Shown: piece after piece, positions 36,068 through 48,226 of the stretch
Numbering within the stretch: the first letter of the stretch is position 1
How the letters are laid out: each line of letters starts with the position of its first letter
NCBI GenBank assembly: GCA_018873245.2
Contig: JAEMBT020000002.1
Coordinates: 4,544,001 to 4,608,000 of the forward strand
Length of the DNA stretch: 64,000 nucleotides
Direction of reading: 5' to 3'
Origin: Archegozetes longisetosus
Lineage: Eukaryota; Arthropoda; Arachnida; Sarcoptiformes; Trhypochthoniidae
Made by a program: the position numbers and the translations under genes
Notes under the pieces: generated by a model
What the model was told of the DNA's origin: nothing
Seen by the model: the letters and a program-made list of their open reading frames with translations, nothing else
The model's database searches: none

Positions 36068-38455
36068 CTGACAAGAAAAGTTTGAAAACCCCAGAAAAAT
36101 TTTAACATGGGTCACAAGTTAGCTAATATAAAAGCTTTGTGAAAGTTTTGTGCACGTATTATACATAAGGAGAGTTCCGCAGTCCCTTAGAACTCGGTCC
36201 CCAAATATGGATTCATTTGACACTCTTTATATTAAGTGATAAGCTGAACATAATATATGATCTCGCTAATGAACTTGATCACTGATCTCTCTTAATGATT
36301 CTGAAGATTTTCAAAAATTTAAAATTTCATTATTAGAAAACCTTTCAAGATTTTTCAAGAAAATTTTCGCTTAAATTTTTATTATTCATATATTGCTCTG
36401 ACAAAAAATATTTTGTAAGTTTATCGTACTAGATTTTATAGTGAAAATAAAGTTGGCTGTACATGCTAAAACATATTGTGATTTGATTTTTATTTTAACC
36501 ACATAATTAACTTGCTATATGATCAAGAATTATACAAAAATTATTTATTTACAAGTTTCATTTTAAAAGTTATTAAGCTTACAAAAATACATAAAAATCC
36601 TCAGTTTGTTACAGTTAATATACAGAGTTTGTTTATTTTACATATAATATTGCAATATAATTTCGTAGCACAACACAATTTTTGGATTTCTTTAACTTAC
36701 TTATTGAGGAATACGAAGTAAGACACTTAGTACATGTTTGCTTATCACTTTTATAGGGTAGCTTCTCCCAAAATTGGGGCAGAGACATACAAGAGTTTAT
36801 GCTAATAATAGGGGAATAAGGGATGATGTTAGTTAATAGCTTTAGATGGGTTTACTACAATGCTGAGGGTTAGGATTGTATTTCCCTGACAGACCCCGCA
36901 CATAATTTATGTCTGATCGCGGGAAGGTGTAGTTTAAGCTATGGCGTAAATGTAAATGGAAAAAGTCTTTGCAATATCTATATATACATTATAATTATGA
37001 TGTTAATCAATTTTAGATGCAATTGTTGATATATCTGGGTAGATTGTTAGGTGCTCAACTTGATTTTCAATATGATCATTGTCACTTGTGGCATAATCCG
37101 AGTCAATTATTGTATCTGAGCTATCATAGTTAATGTTGGCATTATTACAACTTTTTTTGATTATACAAATATGTGCCATCGGCAATTAATAAAAGTTGGT
37201 CATTATCTACATTAAAAAATTCTGTTGAAAATACAGTTTTTCTTGCATACAATCTCCAAATTGCACAGATTAAGTCATTAGTTTTAATTTGTGTATTGTC
37301 AATTATTTTTCTTTTATTTGATAAAATAATAGGTTTAACGGTATTCAACTTAATTAAAAATTTATCTTTAACACGTGTAACGCTACGCTTTTGAATTTTA
37401 TCCAAAAGTTGAGGACAACAAGCACACTTTTTAGTATATAAATATTTTAATTCTTCCATGTTAATTGAAAATTACAATTTTTGTAAAGTTCACTATGTTA
37501 ACCTTAAGGTCGGCAAAAATCCTTTTGATATGTTAGGCTAAATTGCATTAGCTTTTATGTATAAAAAAATCTTTTGTCGACCTCAAGGTTAACATGGTCA
37601 AATTACTGTTTATATTTTTCAAACTTCTTTTCCCGTCATTTGATAATAATTTATATAAATCTTATAATGTCTATGCGATAGACATTTAATATATCGATAA
37701 TATGCTGAAAAAATCATTAAAATGTCTTATTTCATTTAAATGTAACCGTAGTTTGAACTTTGAATAATGATATCAACTGTAAAAATAATAACAATTTTCT
37801 CAAATCTCATTCTCATGCTATAACATAATGTGCATGTTTATATTTCAATAGGATAGCACAATTATCATGTACAGCCATGGTATTTTCAAAAAATGTTCTT
37901 AGATATAGCGCCCCAAGAGGCCCAGCTCAAATTTTACATGCTTATGATCTTCATTTTTCTCAAACATTGTTAAGTCCCTTGGGGCGCCATATCTAAAGGA
38001 ATTTTGAAATCTTATTTTCACTACAAAATCCAGTATGATAAATTTACAAAATATTTTTTGGCGGAGTAATATTTGAATAATAAAACTTTAAGCGAAAATT
38101 TTCTTGAAAATCTTGAAGGGTTTTTTAATAGTGAAATTTTAAATTTTTGAAAATTTTCAGAATCATTAAGAGAGATCATATATTGTTTTCAGCTTATCAC
38201 TTAATATAAGGAGTGTTAAATGAATCCATATTTGGGTACCGAGTTCTAAGGGACTGCGGAACTCTCCTTATGTATAATACGGGCACAAAACTTTCACAAA
38301 GCTTTTATATTGGCTAACTTTTAACATGAAGTTGTGATCCATAACCTTGTGTTCAGCCCTTCAAATATAGCTTAAATTAAAGATAACTAGTCCATTTATA
38401 AGTTTCATAAAACAAAATGTTAAAATTTTCTGAGGGTTTTCAAATTTTCCTTGTG
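36068..38455. mobile_element. Long foldback DNA transposon (2.4 kb) with a transposase relic
   Basis: The inverted arms are about 350-400 bp: 36068-36470 and 38020-38455. They share CAGTCCCTTAGAACTCGGT, ATATGGATTCATTTGACAC-like and AGCGAAAATTTTCTTG-like blocks. The right arm carries an extra 80-bp segment near 38330-38410. The interior holds a broken transposase-like frame on the minus strand and a second short palindrome near 37500-37600 (AACCTTAAGGTCG...CGACCTCAAGGTTAAC). Confidence 0.65.
37003..37459 (-). pseudogene. DDE transposase fragment inside the foldback element
   Basis: The frame 37459-37145 contains TNDLICAIWRLYARKTVF and ends at LLLIADGTYLYNQKK. There a run of A shifts it to a second frame (37185-37003, KKSCNNANIN). 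LxADGTYxYxQKSxNN is the form of the first catalytic Asp region in DDE_Tnp_4/ISL2EU-type transposases. The rest of the catalytic domain is missing. Assignment is from motif recall. Confidence 0.45.
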
Positions 38456-38559
38456 AGTACATAAATTAATTGCGTAGGTATTATAGTGTTTAAAACTCCA
38501 CATCATTTACATAAATTAAATATTTAGTAAATTTGCAAATACTAAATCAAAATAGTAGA

Positions 38560-39130
38560 ACAATATTTATTGGAAATTCCTGTAAACAAAATACAGATAA
38601 AGGAAAACCATATACTGTCAATATTTTTAAAGACAGAAAATTGTACAACGACTGTATATCGAACAATAACTCAAGTAGAGATTAACGAACAGCTCAAAAG
38701 AAAACCCAGCAGTGGCCGAAAGTTCGACAAATGGAAATAAACTGGGAAAATATGTTGAAAAATGTAAATAGTAAAAGTTATGTAAAATTGGGACAGGAAT
38801 TAAAAGTTTCCGATAAGACTGCTAAAAGCTATTTAGTTATGTAACCAAAAAGTTAAAAAACCATCCCAACAAATAATCAAGATCAAAAACTAAAGCAATC
38901 AAAGTGTTTAAATATGTTAATAATGGATGCATAAAGCCATGATTTACCACATATTGAAGATGACAAAAGTTATTTGACAATTGATGGTACAAATAATTGT
39001 GGTAGTCGTTCATATTTTCACTTCCATCTCTTAAAGCCGGATCTGTTGAATGATTGACCAGAAAAATTAAAAGAGAAACGAAGAAATTACCAAAAGCTAT
39101 TTGCAAAGCCTGTTATCGCGTACTAAAACT
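38560..39130 (+). pseudogene. Degenerate Tc1/mariner-type transposase relic
   Basis: Several frames on the plus strand carry mariner-like fragments in the right order: KRKPSSGRK (the linker motif), a helix-turn-helix-like segment around 38790-38850, EDDKSYLTIDGTNN (first catalytic Asp region), SYFHF, and EKLKEKRRNYQKLFAKPVIA. Stops and frame shifts interrupt it throughout, so it is long dead. The minus-strand 89-aa frame at 38837-39106 is its shadow. Confidence 0.4.
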
Positions 39131-40905
39131 AAAGTACTCATTGCTATTAACAAGAGTCTGCTATCAGTAATTAACTAAACTAAGGTTATTCATCCATTAA
39201 TATGTTGATTCTATGTAAAATATTTATATGCTTGTCCTGATTCATTAATAAAAAATAGTTATAAATAATCGAATTTTATGCGGATATTTTCTCCAAGCAT
39301 AATAGCACTTTTACCGCAATACCATATTACTTTTTAATAAAAATGTGATAACAATTTTGACAAAACAAATTCGACAATTCAAAGCTTAATAGTCACAAGC
39401 ATTTAAATATCAATTTTTCTGAGCTTTCAAACTTATCAATAGTTTCCATAAAATTAATAAGAAAATACCTTTAGAAAATGATTCAATTTTTCAATTGTTT
39501 GGAAATTCTGGCTTATGAGGAAAGATTTCAATTGGATGATTAAAAATTGGGAAAATTACAGTAAAGTTTATTAACTTGAATTCTTATCAATCTGAACGTG
39601 TGGCGATTATAGTTCTTTAACTTAATTTTAAGGTTATTAACAGCAATTCGAATGAAGAAATGTTAACTTTTCACTTATGTTATAGTTCATAAGGGTCAAA
39701 AACTTTCTATAACTTATTATATCAAACAAAGTGAGTCAGGGATTCGCGATCGCATGGAAATTCCATCTCAAGTTATTTTTATTGTGGCTAAGGTCAAGAT
39801 AGCTTTTATTTACAATTGATTTTCTAAATTCTATTTCTGTAAACGTAATAAGCGCTTTATTGACTTTTTCGTTGTTTATAAGTAAAAAATATAAAATATG
39901 AGACATGGAAAACTTCAACAGAGTAGTGACTCAACATCACCTAAATTAACTCACTCTCAGTCAAAACAAATAAACAACCTACTACCCTATCAATCTGATG
40001 CAATTGAAAGATGTTTTCAAACTTTTCATGTAGTTCACTGTAGTTTGAGTTTGAGAGAATAGCAGTTACTAACTTTTCCTTAAGAGTTAAAAAGAATCAA
40101 ATTTGTATAATTTGGGTATAAAATATTGAAATTAGCTTTTCGCTATACCCCGCATGACTTACGCATGTTGAAGGCGGAACCTCTTGTATAAAGATAGAAA
40201 GTATTAAATACGTGATAAAAGAGTTATCTTTTTATATACTGTACAGGTACGGCAATTAAAACTCGTGTACGCATTTATTGGCATTCAAACCTAAAGCATT
40301 GCATAAATCTATTATGAAACTTGAATGAAGTGAAGCTTATTTACAGGAAATTCTATTAGATATTAAATAGTATCAAGAAAGAAGATAAACAGTTTAGCTG
40401 TGGCCTCTGTTCGAAAAATAGATCAACGAATATAGAGTTGCCTGAAATTTCATCGTAAAACACTGCAGCTGAATAGATAAGATAATTAATCCAGTTAACT
40501 AATATCGCACTGTACAATATAGCTGTATATATAGCTTGTTTGTAATTTACTATGAATGTACTGAATTATGATTAAGATAAACTCACTTTTTCATTCATTA
40601 ATAATTATTAGTATGTTATCACTAAATGCGATAAGATGTTCAAACTCTTTATTTTCTTTAAGGCAATAACTTCATAGGCTATGGTTTCTAGAACACAGAA
40701 CTCAACCATTGCCATGATCTCAATAATCTCTATCCATTAACTTGTGGAAAAGTTTAGAAATGTGGAAAATTTTGCAACAATATAAACTAGTATAGAGTAT
40801 AGTTGAACTCGACACTAGGTCGAGCCCATAGCACGAGATCCAAAATACGAGTGATGGAAAAATTTTATCATGAACTTTGGAAGTCCTCTTCTAAAAAGTT
40901 TCTCA
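39131..40905. other. No gene seen
   Basis: AT-rich spacer without a credible coding frame. The last 150 bp hold the core promoter of the phosphatase gene. Confidence 0.45.
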
Positions 40906-40914
40906 TATATATAG
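40906..40914 (+). promoter_or_regulatory. TATA box of the phosphatase gene
   Basis: TATATATAG lies 94 bp upstream of the ATG, followed by a more GC-rich ACCCCCGAAC. A transcription start near 40940 would leave a leader of about 70 nt. Confidence 0.5.
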
Positions 40915-41007
40915 ACCCCCGAACATGAGAAAAGTATCAACATTTGAAAAACTTCAAATCACGAAAAAGTACTTCAATTGTAACACTTTTGACTGAAAGC
41001 AATAATA

Positions 41008-42009
41008 ATGTCTGCTACAACTCTTGCTAACCATTTGGACTCACTCAAGTTGAACAACAATCGTTTGGCTGAGAAAAACAGAAGAAGGACAGTTCCGACA
41101 CCCATCAATTTGGACAGCAAAGAAAGAGTGGCCGAGTTCTTGAACAAGTTTGACTTCATTCTATCCGATTGTGACGGTGTCTTGTGGGTTAATAACGATG
41201 CAGTTCCTGGCGCTCCACAAGCTATTAACAAACTAAGAGCTAAAGGGAAGAGAGTCTGTTTTGCGACCAACAACAGCACTAAAACCCGAACTGAGTTCCA
41301 CTCAAAGTTGACTAGACTTGGCTATGAAGCAAATTTGGACGAACTCTTTCCAACCTCATATTCAACTGCTGTCTATTTGAAGTCAATCGGTTTTGACCGC
41401 AAAGTCTTTATAGTCGGCTCATCGGGTATTGCCGGAGAACTGGAGCAAGTGGGCATTCGTTCAACTGGTGTTGGCCCTGATCCGACACCCAATCACTGGA
41501 CACCAGGAATGGCAAATATCAATCTGGATCCAGAAGTTGGTGCCGTTGCGGTCGGTTTTGACAATCAAATATCTTTCCCTAAGTTAGCGAAAGCATGTTC
41601 TTATGTTAAAAATCCTAACTGTCTGTTCATTGCATCAAATGCCGATGAGACATATCCACATCCAGATCCTGCGGTCATGGTTCCCGGACCTGGCGCATAT
41701 GTGGCTGCCATTCAAGCAGTTACAGGAAAAGAAGCTATACCTTTAGGAAAACCATACAAGTATTTCTTCGATATAATACGTTTACAACACCCAGAGATTG
41801 ATCCCAAAAGAACAATAATGATTGGTGATCGATTGACAACCGATATGGTTTTCGGTAGAAATAATGGGCTCAAAACATTGTTCGTTCAATCAGGTATTGG
41901 AACCTATGACGATATGATTAATTTCAGGAATTCAAGTGAACCTGAAGATCATCTATGCGTTCCTGACTATTATTTGAATTCATTGGACGACTTGAACAAG
42001 TATTTGTAA
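41008..42009 (+). CDS. Phosphoglycolate phosphatase / 4-nitrophenylphosphatase-like HAD hydrolase
   Basis: A single-exon gene of 333 residues. The family (PGP/chronophin, HAD superfamily, C2 cap) removes phosphate from 2-phosphoglycolate and similar metabolites in the cytosol. All four HAD motifs are visible: DCDGVLW (nucleophile and acid Asp, about residue 54), FATNNSTKTR (motif II Thr/Ser), GKPYKYFFD (motif III Lys), and MIGDRLTTDMVFG (motif IV acidic pair). The C2 cap lies between motifs II and III, with VGSSGIAGELEQ and AVAVGFDNQISFPKL. Length is typical for the family. Codon use is less AT-biased than the surroundings. A TATA box precedes it and a poly(A) signal is at 42177-42182. Having no intron is unusual next to the intron-bearing genes here and may reflect retroposition or gene-specific loss. 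Confidence 0.93.
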   Translation: MSATTLANHLDSLKLNNNRLAEKNRRRTVPTPINLDSKERVAEFLNKFDFILSDCDGVLWVNNDAVPGAPQAINKLRAKGKRVCFATNNSTKTRTEFHSKLTRLGYEANLDELFPTSYSTAVYLKSIGFDRKVFIVGSSGIAGELEQVGIRSTGVGPDPTPNHWTPGMANINLDPEVGAVAVGFDNQISFPKLAKACSYVKNPNCLFIASNADETYPHPDPAVMVPGPGAYVAAIQAVTGKEAIPLGKPYKYFFDIIRLQHPEIDPKRTIMIGDRLTTDMVFGRNNGLKTLFVQSGIGTYDDMINFRNSSEPEDHLCVPDYYLNSLDDLNKYL

Positions 42010-42664
42010 ACTGCTCTATAATTATATTCATATGATAATATGTGATATCATATATATTTAGATATTTTTTATATCCATAAATCAACTCTATTTCAATACT
42101 AAGATAATTTTTGTATTTTAAACAAATTCTGATGTTATCAAAATGACTTATATTATGCCTTCAAATTCATCTTATCAATAAAATCATTATCAATTGCATT
42201 TGTCTCTGATTTTAATTTGAAAATTTCGATAAAATTAATTCAAATTGCTTCAATTGATTCAAAATAGAAAAGCTCTATTATTGCATAAGCCGGTAGGTTG
42301 TGATGAATAATACATCAATTATTGAGCAATTTTTTGTATAATTACTTGCAATAAGTGCTTTATCATTGAAGTCAGTTTCTTAATGCTATAACTAATGGCT
42401 TAAGACATGTACTAGACATTTATAAACTTAATGTTGGCAATACGTCATTTGACACTAACTTTACGAATGATTAAATTGCTCAAATCATGTGATCGAAATT
42501 GAGAACACTAGTCATAAATTGATTGAACACAGACTTACGGAGTGGTTCATGGCGTGAGTCTATGCAGACTCTTGATGTTGGCTCTGATCTGGTTGTGATT
42601 AGAAAGAGTCAAAGAGTCTGCTTAGAAGTTGAAATACTTGTGGTTTCTATCATTTAAAAAGTCT
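42010..42664. other. 3' flank of the phosphatase gene
   Basis: The poly(A) signal AATAAA at 42177-42182 probably ends the transcript. No other feature is seen. Confidence 0.5.
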
Positions 42665-44045
42665 AAAGAGGCATGTTTTTCAATGCTTACCACTAGATTC
42701 AGGAAATTTTTTATCATATTCATCACATGTCATATGATGTCCTAAAAACGTATTCAAAAATGCTGACCACCAGTCGTCTAGAAATTATGTGCACTTGAAA
42801 AGTAAATGCAGAGTTATTAGCAATATTTTTTTATATAATCAAAATTATAGAAACTTAAAAATCGAGATCGACAATGTCTGAATTGTTGAAAATCACCCAA
42901 ATCATTAATCCTGAAGATTTTCGTATAATTCACTATTTGAATTGCACTAAACCCCTAGTAAATCATTAAAAGATATTAAGACTCGATGTTCTGTACTCTA
43001 TGAAACTTCTAATTTATTCAAAGTTTGTTATTTTAGTTAAATTAAAAAATCAATATTGATTTTACAAATTAGATTGTATGAAAAGTTTTCAACCTGACAA
43101 GGTTCTCAACAAGTTAAAGTGCCCATCTTTTGGTCAATAACAGTAGCACACCTCATGAGGTGATATTCCTAGAATAATTCAAATCTGATGATAGATTAAG
43201 TTACCTTATTCTTATGTTAGGCTAATTGAAGGTATTGAAAGTAAATTCCGTGTTATTCCATGGAACAGATTTTTAAATATTTTAGAAAAAGTGAATGCAT
43301 TGTTTCAGCCTTTTCTATTATAAAATTGATCGATTGTAAGATTCCGTCATTTTTTCATTTAATTAATAATGTTCATAATTTAACTAAAAAGAAATTAAAG
43401 CGAAAAGTTTTCTTATTTTCCAAATTTCTGAAATTTTAACTTTTGATATTTACGGTGAAAAATATGAAAATGAATTAACATGAAACGATGATATCCTAAC
43501 ATTACTATTATCCCTCTCCAAGTACAGTATAAATTTAGTTGCATGACTGCACTGATTTTATATGAAAAATTGACCCTTTGTAACCTATATGGTGACCCGG
43601 AATTGCATTGACTAAAGATGCCTTAACTGCCCTATATCTCAACAGATTCGGATGATTTTTGGTAAGTTATCGTATAAGATATGCCACCATTATTGACTAA
43701 AGGATGAACATTTTAGCTTCTTGGGAACCTTGCCAGGCTAGGAACTTCTCATACAATCAAATATAATTTAATTTTCTTAAATATTCAAATAGAAAATGAA
43801 GATTACCCAATCGACGCAAATATTTATATAGAAACTCTGTGGTGTATTTTACAAAGCATCGTTTCTAACACTAACCTTTGATTAAGGCTTGAATGGAAAA
43901 AAAATTTTCGGATGTGTGTAGTACCTGTGAAAAATGGGGGTCAGCATTTTAAATATGATTCTTGTACATCATGTCATATACTATTCATATGATAAAAATA
44001 TTTTCAGAATCTGGTGGTAAGCACCGAAAAAACATGCCTATTAAG
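42665..44045. mobile_element. MITE-like inverted-repeat element
   Basis: The left arm (about 42665-42770) and right arm (about 43930-44045) share AGGCATGTTTTT, GCTTACCAC, CAGATTC and ATGCTGACC(A/C)CC in opposite orientation. The 1.2-kb interior has no credible coding frame. Confidence 0.55.
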
Positions 44046-46410
44046 CTTTCTTGCACGGTATTTTCAGTTAATCGTAGCTGAGATGAACCCAAATTAATAT
44101 TTTGAAAGAGCTAGACTTTTACTTGTTAGAGCATCAATAATGGTAAGGTCGGTATTGAACTGATGAGCTGAACAAAGTTTACATCGTGTTGATCGAGTGA
44201 TTTTTTACAAGTTTACTCTATTAGGACTTATTTCAGTCATTTCTTTTTTAGCGCCAAGTATTTATCGAAATAAGTCGTTTTGATAAGCAGTACCGGTTCT
44301 GAAATTTTCAAATTTTCGCATCATTTCAGGTAGTTTGAGGCGTTTTATCTTTCTATCATTGATTTGAATCAAAAATTCCAAAATGGCTCAACCAATCTTT
44401 TCAAGTAATTTCACAACTGTTGCATTAGCTACACTTTAAACGCGTGTTAAAAGTTTGTAGAACGCGTGATCGCATGATTCAACCTTTTCCGAACTTCTCT
44501 GAAGATATTTCTCTGTTATCGAGTTTTACTCTTTAAGGAACCGGATTCTAGTATAACGTGTTTAATGAATTGCATTACTAATTGAAAAGTTTGTGCTATT
44601 GAAAGCATGAAAAAATGTTTCTAATACTGAGTTTAATTTTTCTAGAACTCAAAGTATGCGACAGTAAAAGAACAAAAACAGCATTTCATAGTTTCTGTTA
44701 TGCAGTTTGTGTAAAGCACCTTTTAATTATGTGCTTTTCACTTTCCACTTTACGAGTTAGCAGTCATCAAAACGAAACACACTGCAGAGAAAAGTTAATT
44801 AAAAATTCAATCGCAAGTTTTTTATTTGGCAACCTTCTATCTTTGCATTCAGAATGTACTAAAAGGGATACGAACACGATTTACAATGTAACTTGAGTTG
44901 AACCCAAGCCTTTTTGCAAAGTGACTGACTTATAATGATCTTTTAACACCATATGTTATTACCGGCCATGATCGGTATGAAGCGAATCCATCAGGTTCTT
45001 AATAATTAGGTATTGCGAAACACGTTACACGTGTTCAATACCTATGAACTTTTTCAACTTAAAAGGTTATTTTGCTTATAAAGATTTGTTTCTATGAAAT
45101 CTTTTACTACACATACAGTTTAGCGGACGTAAAAGGCTTATGATAAAATTGCATTAGGACTAGAGCATAGATCTGTTAGATGTTTTGCTTCTCTATTATC
45201 TGTTTAACATGTAGAGGTAGTCCAACTGGGTTACATTGAAGCATTCATTGACTATTATGTAACTTGCTGTCTAGAGTTTACGTGACATAAGTCTCATTAG
45301 ATTTTGTTCACTAACAAAACTCATCATTGTCACTAAATTTCTATTATGACTTATAGAAAATGTTGACAACATGACTTCCCTTGTTTCTAGTAATTTCTTC
45401 AAGATATTTATTATTTTTTTAAGTTCTTTTCTCAAATTGCATTAATTTTTGGACCCATTAAGATGGCCATCTTAATAGCGTTGATCGCAAAAGTAACACT
45501 ATGTATATTCCAATAGTCTAATATATAGCTGAAAATTTTAATTAAAACTTCTATACATAGTTTCATTTTCTGTCTCTTCTGCTTAATTCATTTTTAAATA
45601 AATTTATATACTGAGTGTAATTTTTCAAATATAAAATTGCTATTATGTGAGAAAACGAGTTTAATCTTTGCTACTGATGACATACGGTCTGAGACTTAAA
45701 AAAGGATAGTTTTTGCAGCAAGAAATTTGACACACATTCCCACTCATACTGGTAACTAAAGTGTAATTTTTTATTGCGAAGCCTAAAGCGTGGAAAATTT
45801 CACACCAAAGCTGAAGCAAACTTCATAGTAATGCTCAAAACACTTGAAAGTAAACTAACTGTTTGGCTGCAAATATAACAGAGATTAGAAATTATTGGGA
45901 CATCTCTTTTTGGAAAACTACTTACTATCTGAATGAAAATCTTTGTCAGGGATCAGAAGCATAACTCATAAGTATATTAATATATATATATCAGAAGTAA
46001 ACAAAAAGTTCATATCTTTAATCAATAACTTTTGTAATGTTTAAGTGACAGAGTCTAATATTGTTGGTCTAAATAAGGTTACAAAAACATGTTGGGCCCA
46101 TCTCTGTTTGTTACCAGTGTTGTACTTTATAACAATTCAATGTCAAATATGTGAAAATTATGAAACAATTTCACAAAAACCAAATATTAATAGATGTTTT
46201 TCTTACAAGTGGAAAAACACTTTCATTTACTTCCGATTATACTTATTTATCAAAATAAGCTATTATTACCAAAGCTTTTCAATTTTACTCTATTATTGTC
46301 TGAAATAATTGCAATCAAAATATCTCATTTGCCTCATACCTGAAATAACGACAAGAATCTAATAAACGACTTTGTTTTTTCAAGCTTGAAATCTCTCGCA
46401 ATCGATTGAA
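44046..46410. other. No gene seen
   Basis: This is AT-rich spacer. A 93-aa frame at 44615-44896 starts with a hydrophobic stretch but shows no other protein-like pattern. A 14-bp palindrome (AAGATGGCCATCTT) lies near 45462. Confidence 0.4.
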
Positions 46411-46513
46411 GCATAAGCTTAAGTCTGATAGTATAGCCTAAAGCATAGCGTAAGCTTAAGTCTGATAGTATAGCCTAAAGCATAGCACAAGCCCGAAGCA
46501 TAGCATAAGCCTC
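46411..46513. repeat. Short tandem repeat (about 34-37 bp unit)
   Basis: The unit GCATAAGCTTAAGTCTGATA...GTATAGCCTAAA occurs twice, followed by degenerate GCATAGCAC/GCATAGCATAAGCC units. It is direct and head to tail. Confidence 0.75.
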
Positions 46514-47128
46514 ATAGCCTTAAGTTCATAGCAACAATTAGAATGAAAGGTAGAGCGATGGAGAATCTCAAGGCTACACGTGTCGTTGTAGCAGTAAACT
46601 TGATCCAAAACTATATAGATGTTTTGTGTAATCGTTCCCATCTTCAGAGGTTATACATGCGTCAAGTCAATGTCAAATGTTCAGATTGAATTCATATATC
46701 AATTTGTACATTGCGGAAAAGGTTTGCTTCACTGCTTGGAAACTATATTCAATAAATTTTCCTACACGTGAAGATCATTCACTTGTTGGTCGACAACATT
46801 CCTCTATTTTGTACTTTGGTTTCTTTGGTTACCCTTGTTTGACACTATTGCCACTGCAGAGGCGTAGATACGATAGATATCTTTCATAAAAATCAAAATT
46901 ATCTGTATGTTTAGATCTATAACACTGGGTTTGACACTTTGCTTCTTCTGTTCAGATAACAAACTGAAGGAGAGTTTGATAAGATGAAATTAATAAAAGG
47001 ATATTTGATGGATTTTTCCAATTATGAACTAGATCTAGTAAATAAGATGGATATGCGCAGAATTAATTAAAAGATCGCACGTGTGCTTTTCTACATGTGC
47101 AATGCCTACACCCTATTCTCCTCCTTAG

Positions 47129-47136
47129 TATTTAAA
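47129..47136 (+). promoter_or_regulatory. TATA-like box of the atlastin-middle-domain gene
   Basis: TATTTAAA is followed about 35 bp later by an initiator-like CATTCAACTCAGTC. The region then leads into a short non-coding first exon that ends at a strong donor (CTG|GTGAGT, 47249). Confidence 0.45.
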
Positions 47137-47516
47137 CCTGAGCACTGCAACCTGTTTTATTCATTCAACTCAGTCTCTCACTTTGCCAAAACTCAAGCAA
47201 TAAATAGTGCTTTTGATAAAGTTCACTAAATCTGTTCATTTCTTGACTGGTGAGTAAAAGTTAATGGCTTTCATTCTTTTATTGTATTTAACGAGTTTTT
47301 GGAAGATAGAGCTTATCAATAGCCTGTTATGTTTGAATGCTTTTAGAAAAAGTGATTTAAGTTTTTTTTAAACAGTTGTAAAGCTTTTTTGAAAAAGCTT
47401 TTATAGTTATTCACTTCAAATATTTCTGATTTTTTGATTAAAAATTTAATTGAATGTGAATTTGTAATTGATTAATTTTTTATTTTTTACCAGTTAACAA
47501 CGAAATAATTTGGAAA

Positions 47517-47933
47517 ATGTTTGAACAAATCAGTGAAAACGAGATTTTGGAAATCAAAAATACTCCAAACAGAAAGTGTAATAGCGAGACAACTGTTCAA
47601 AACCAATTGACAAGTTTCTGTCAGAACTACGAGAAGCGAATGATTGATTACATGCAATCGATACCTCATATCCCTCCGACACTATTTGAGTTACGATTGA
47701 GACACAACGACATCAAAAGTGATATAATCAAACAATTTAAAAACTCGAATAACAAGCCAAGCTCACGGCAATTGGTGTCAAAACTAGACAATCAAATTGA
47801 GAAAATATATCAAAGCTTGGCAAAAAAGAATATGAAAGAATACAAGACATGCCAGGCTGGTTTTGTCATTGGATGGAAGTGTAATATTAATAAACCTAAT
47901 TATAAAGTAGAACAAACTGATGATAGGTTTTAG
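47517..47933 (+). CDS. Small protein resembling the atlastin/GBP helical middle domain
   Basis: 138 residues. A 5' UTR intron (47250-47493; gtgagt donor, tttttaccag acceptor) places the ATG 24 nt into the second exon. The segment IPHIPPTLFELRLRH, then KSDIIKQFKN, and LVSKLDNQIEKIYQSL with KKNMKEYK has the spacing and residue pattern of the three-helix bundle after the GTPase domain of atlastins (PP-x-LE-x-xH, FKxKKKMG, LxxLExxIDExYxxF). In atlastin the bundle drives membrane tethering. Here there is no GTPase, no transmembrane hairpin and no signal peptide. A poly(A) signal is at 48054-48059. The protein may act as a stand-alone helical binder, but no function is assigned. It faces the next gene tail to tail. 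Confidence 0.7.
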   Translation: MFEQISENEILEIKNTPNRKCNSETTVQNQLTSFCQNYEKRMIDYMQSIPHIPPTLFELRLRHNDIKSDIIKQFKNSNNKPSSRQLVSKLDNQIEKIYQSLAKKNMKEYKTCQAGFVIGWKCNINKPNYKVEQTDDRF

Positions 47934-48226
47934 TCATTTGTATATTATTATTAACTTATGTAAAATATTTGATTTCTACTAAATTTGTATTTTGTTTTTG
48001 TAGATACCTGTAATTATAATTTAAACAATATGTTAATTATGAAACAAACGATTAATAAAAACAAGCATTTCATATACTTTAGAACGTCTTTAATTTATTT
48101 TAACAATAAATCTGTTTTTTATCGTTGAGTAACTTAAAGCTTAAAACTTTGGAAAAGAGAACTGGTATTTGAAAAACTACGAGACATTTTTGAATAGTTT
48201 CAACTTTGAAAAACTTTGATCTATAT

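Noticed and set aside
44615-44896. 93-aa plus-strand frame with a hydrophobic N-terminus like a signal peptide
   Set aside because: The remainder has no regular Cys pattern or domain, no promoter or poly(A) context was seen, and codon use matches the spacer.
46045-46308. 87-aa plus-strand frame
   Set aside because: It is hydrophobic and aromatic residues come from A/T runs. There is no family pattern or supporting signals.
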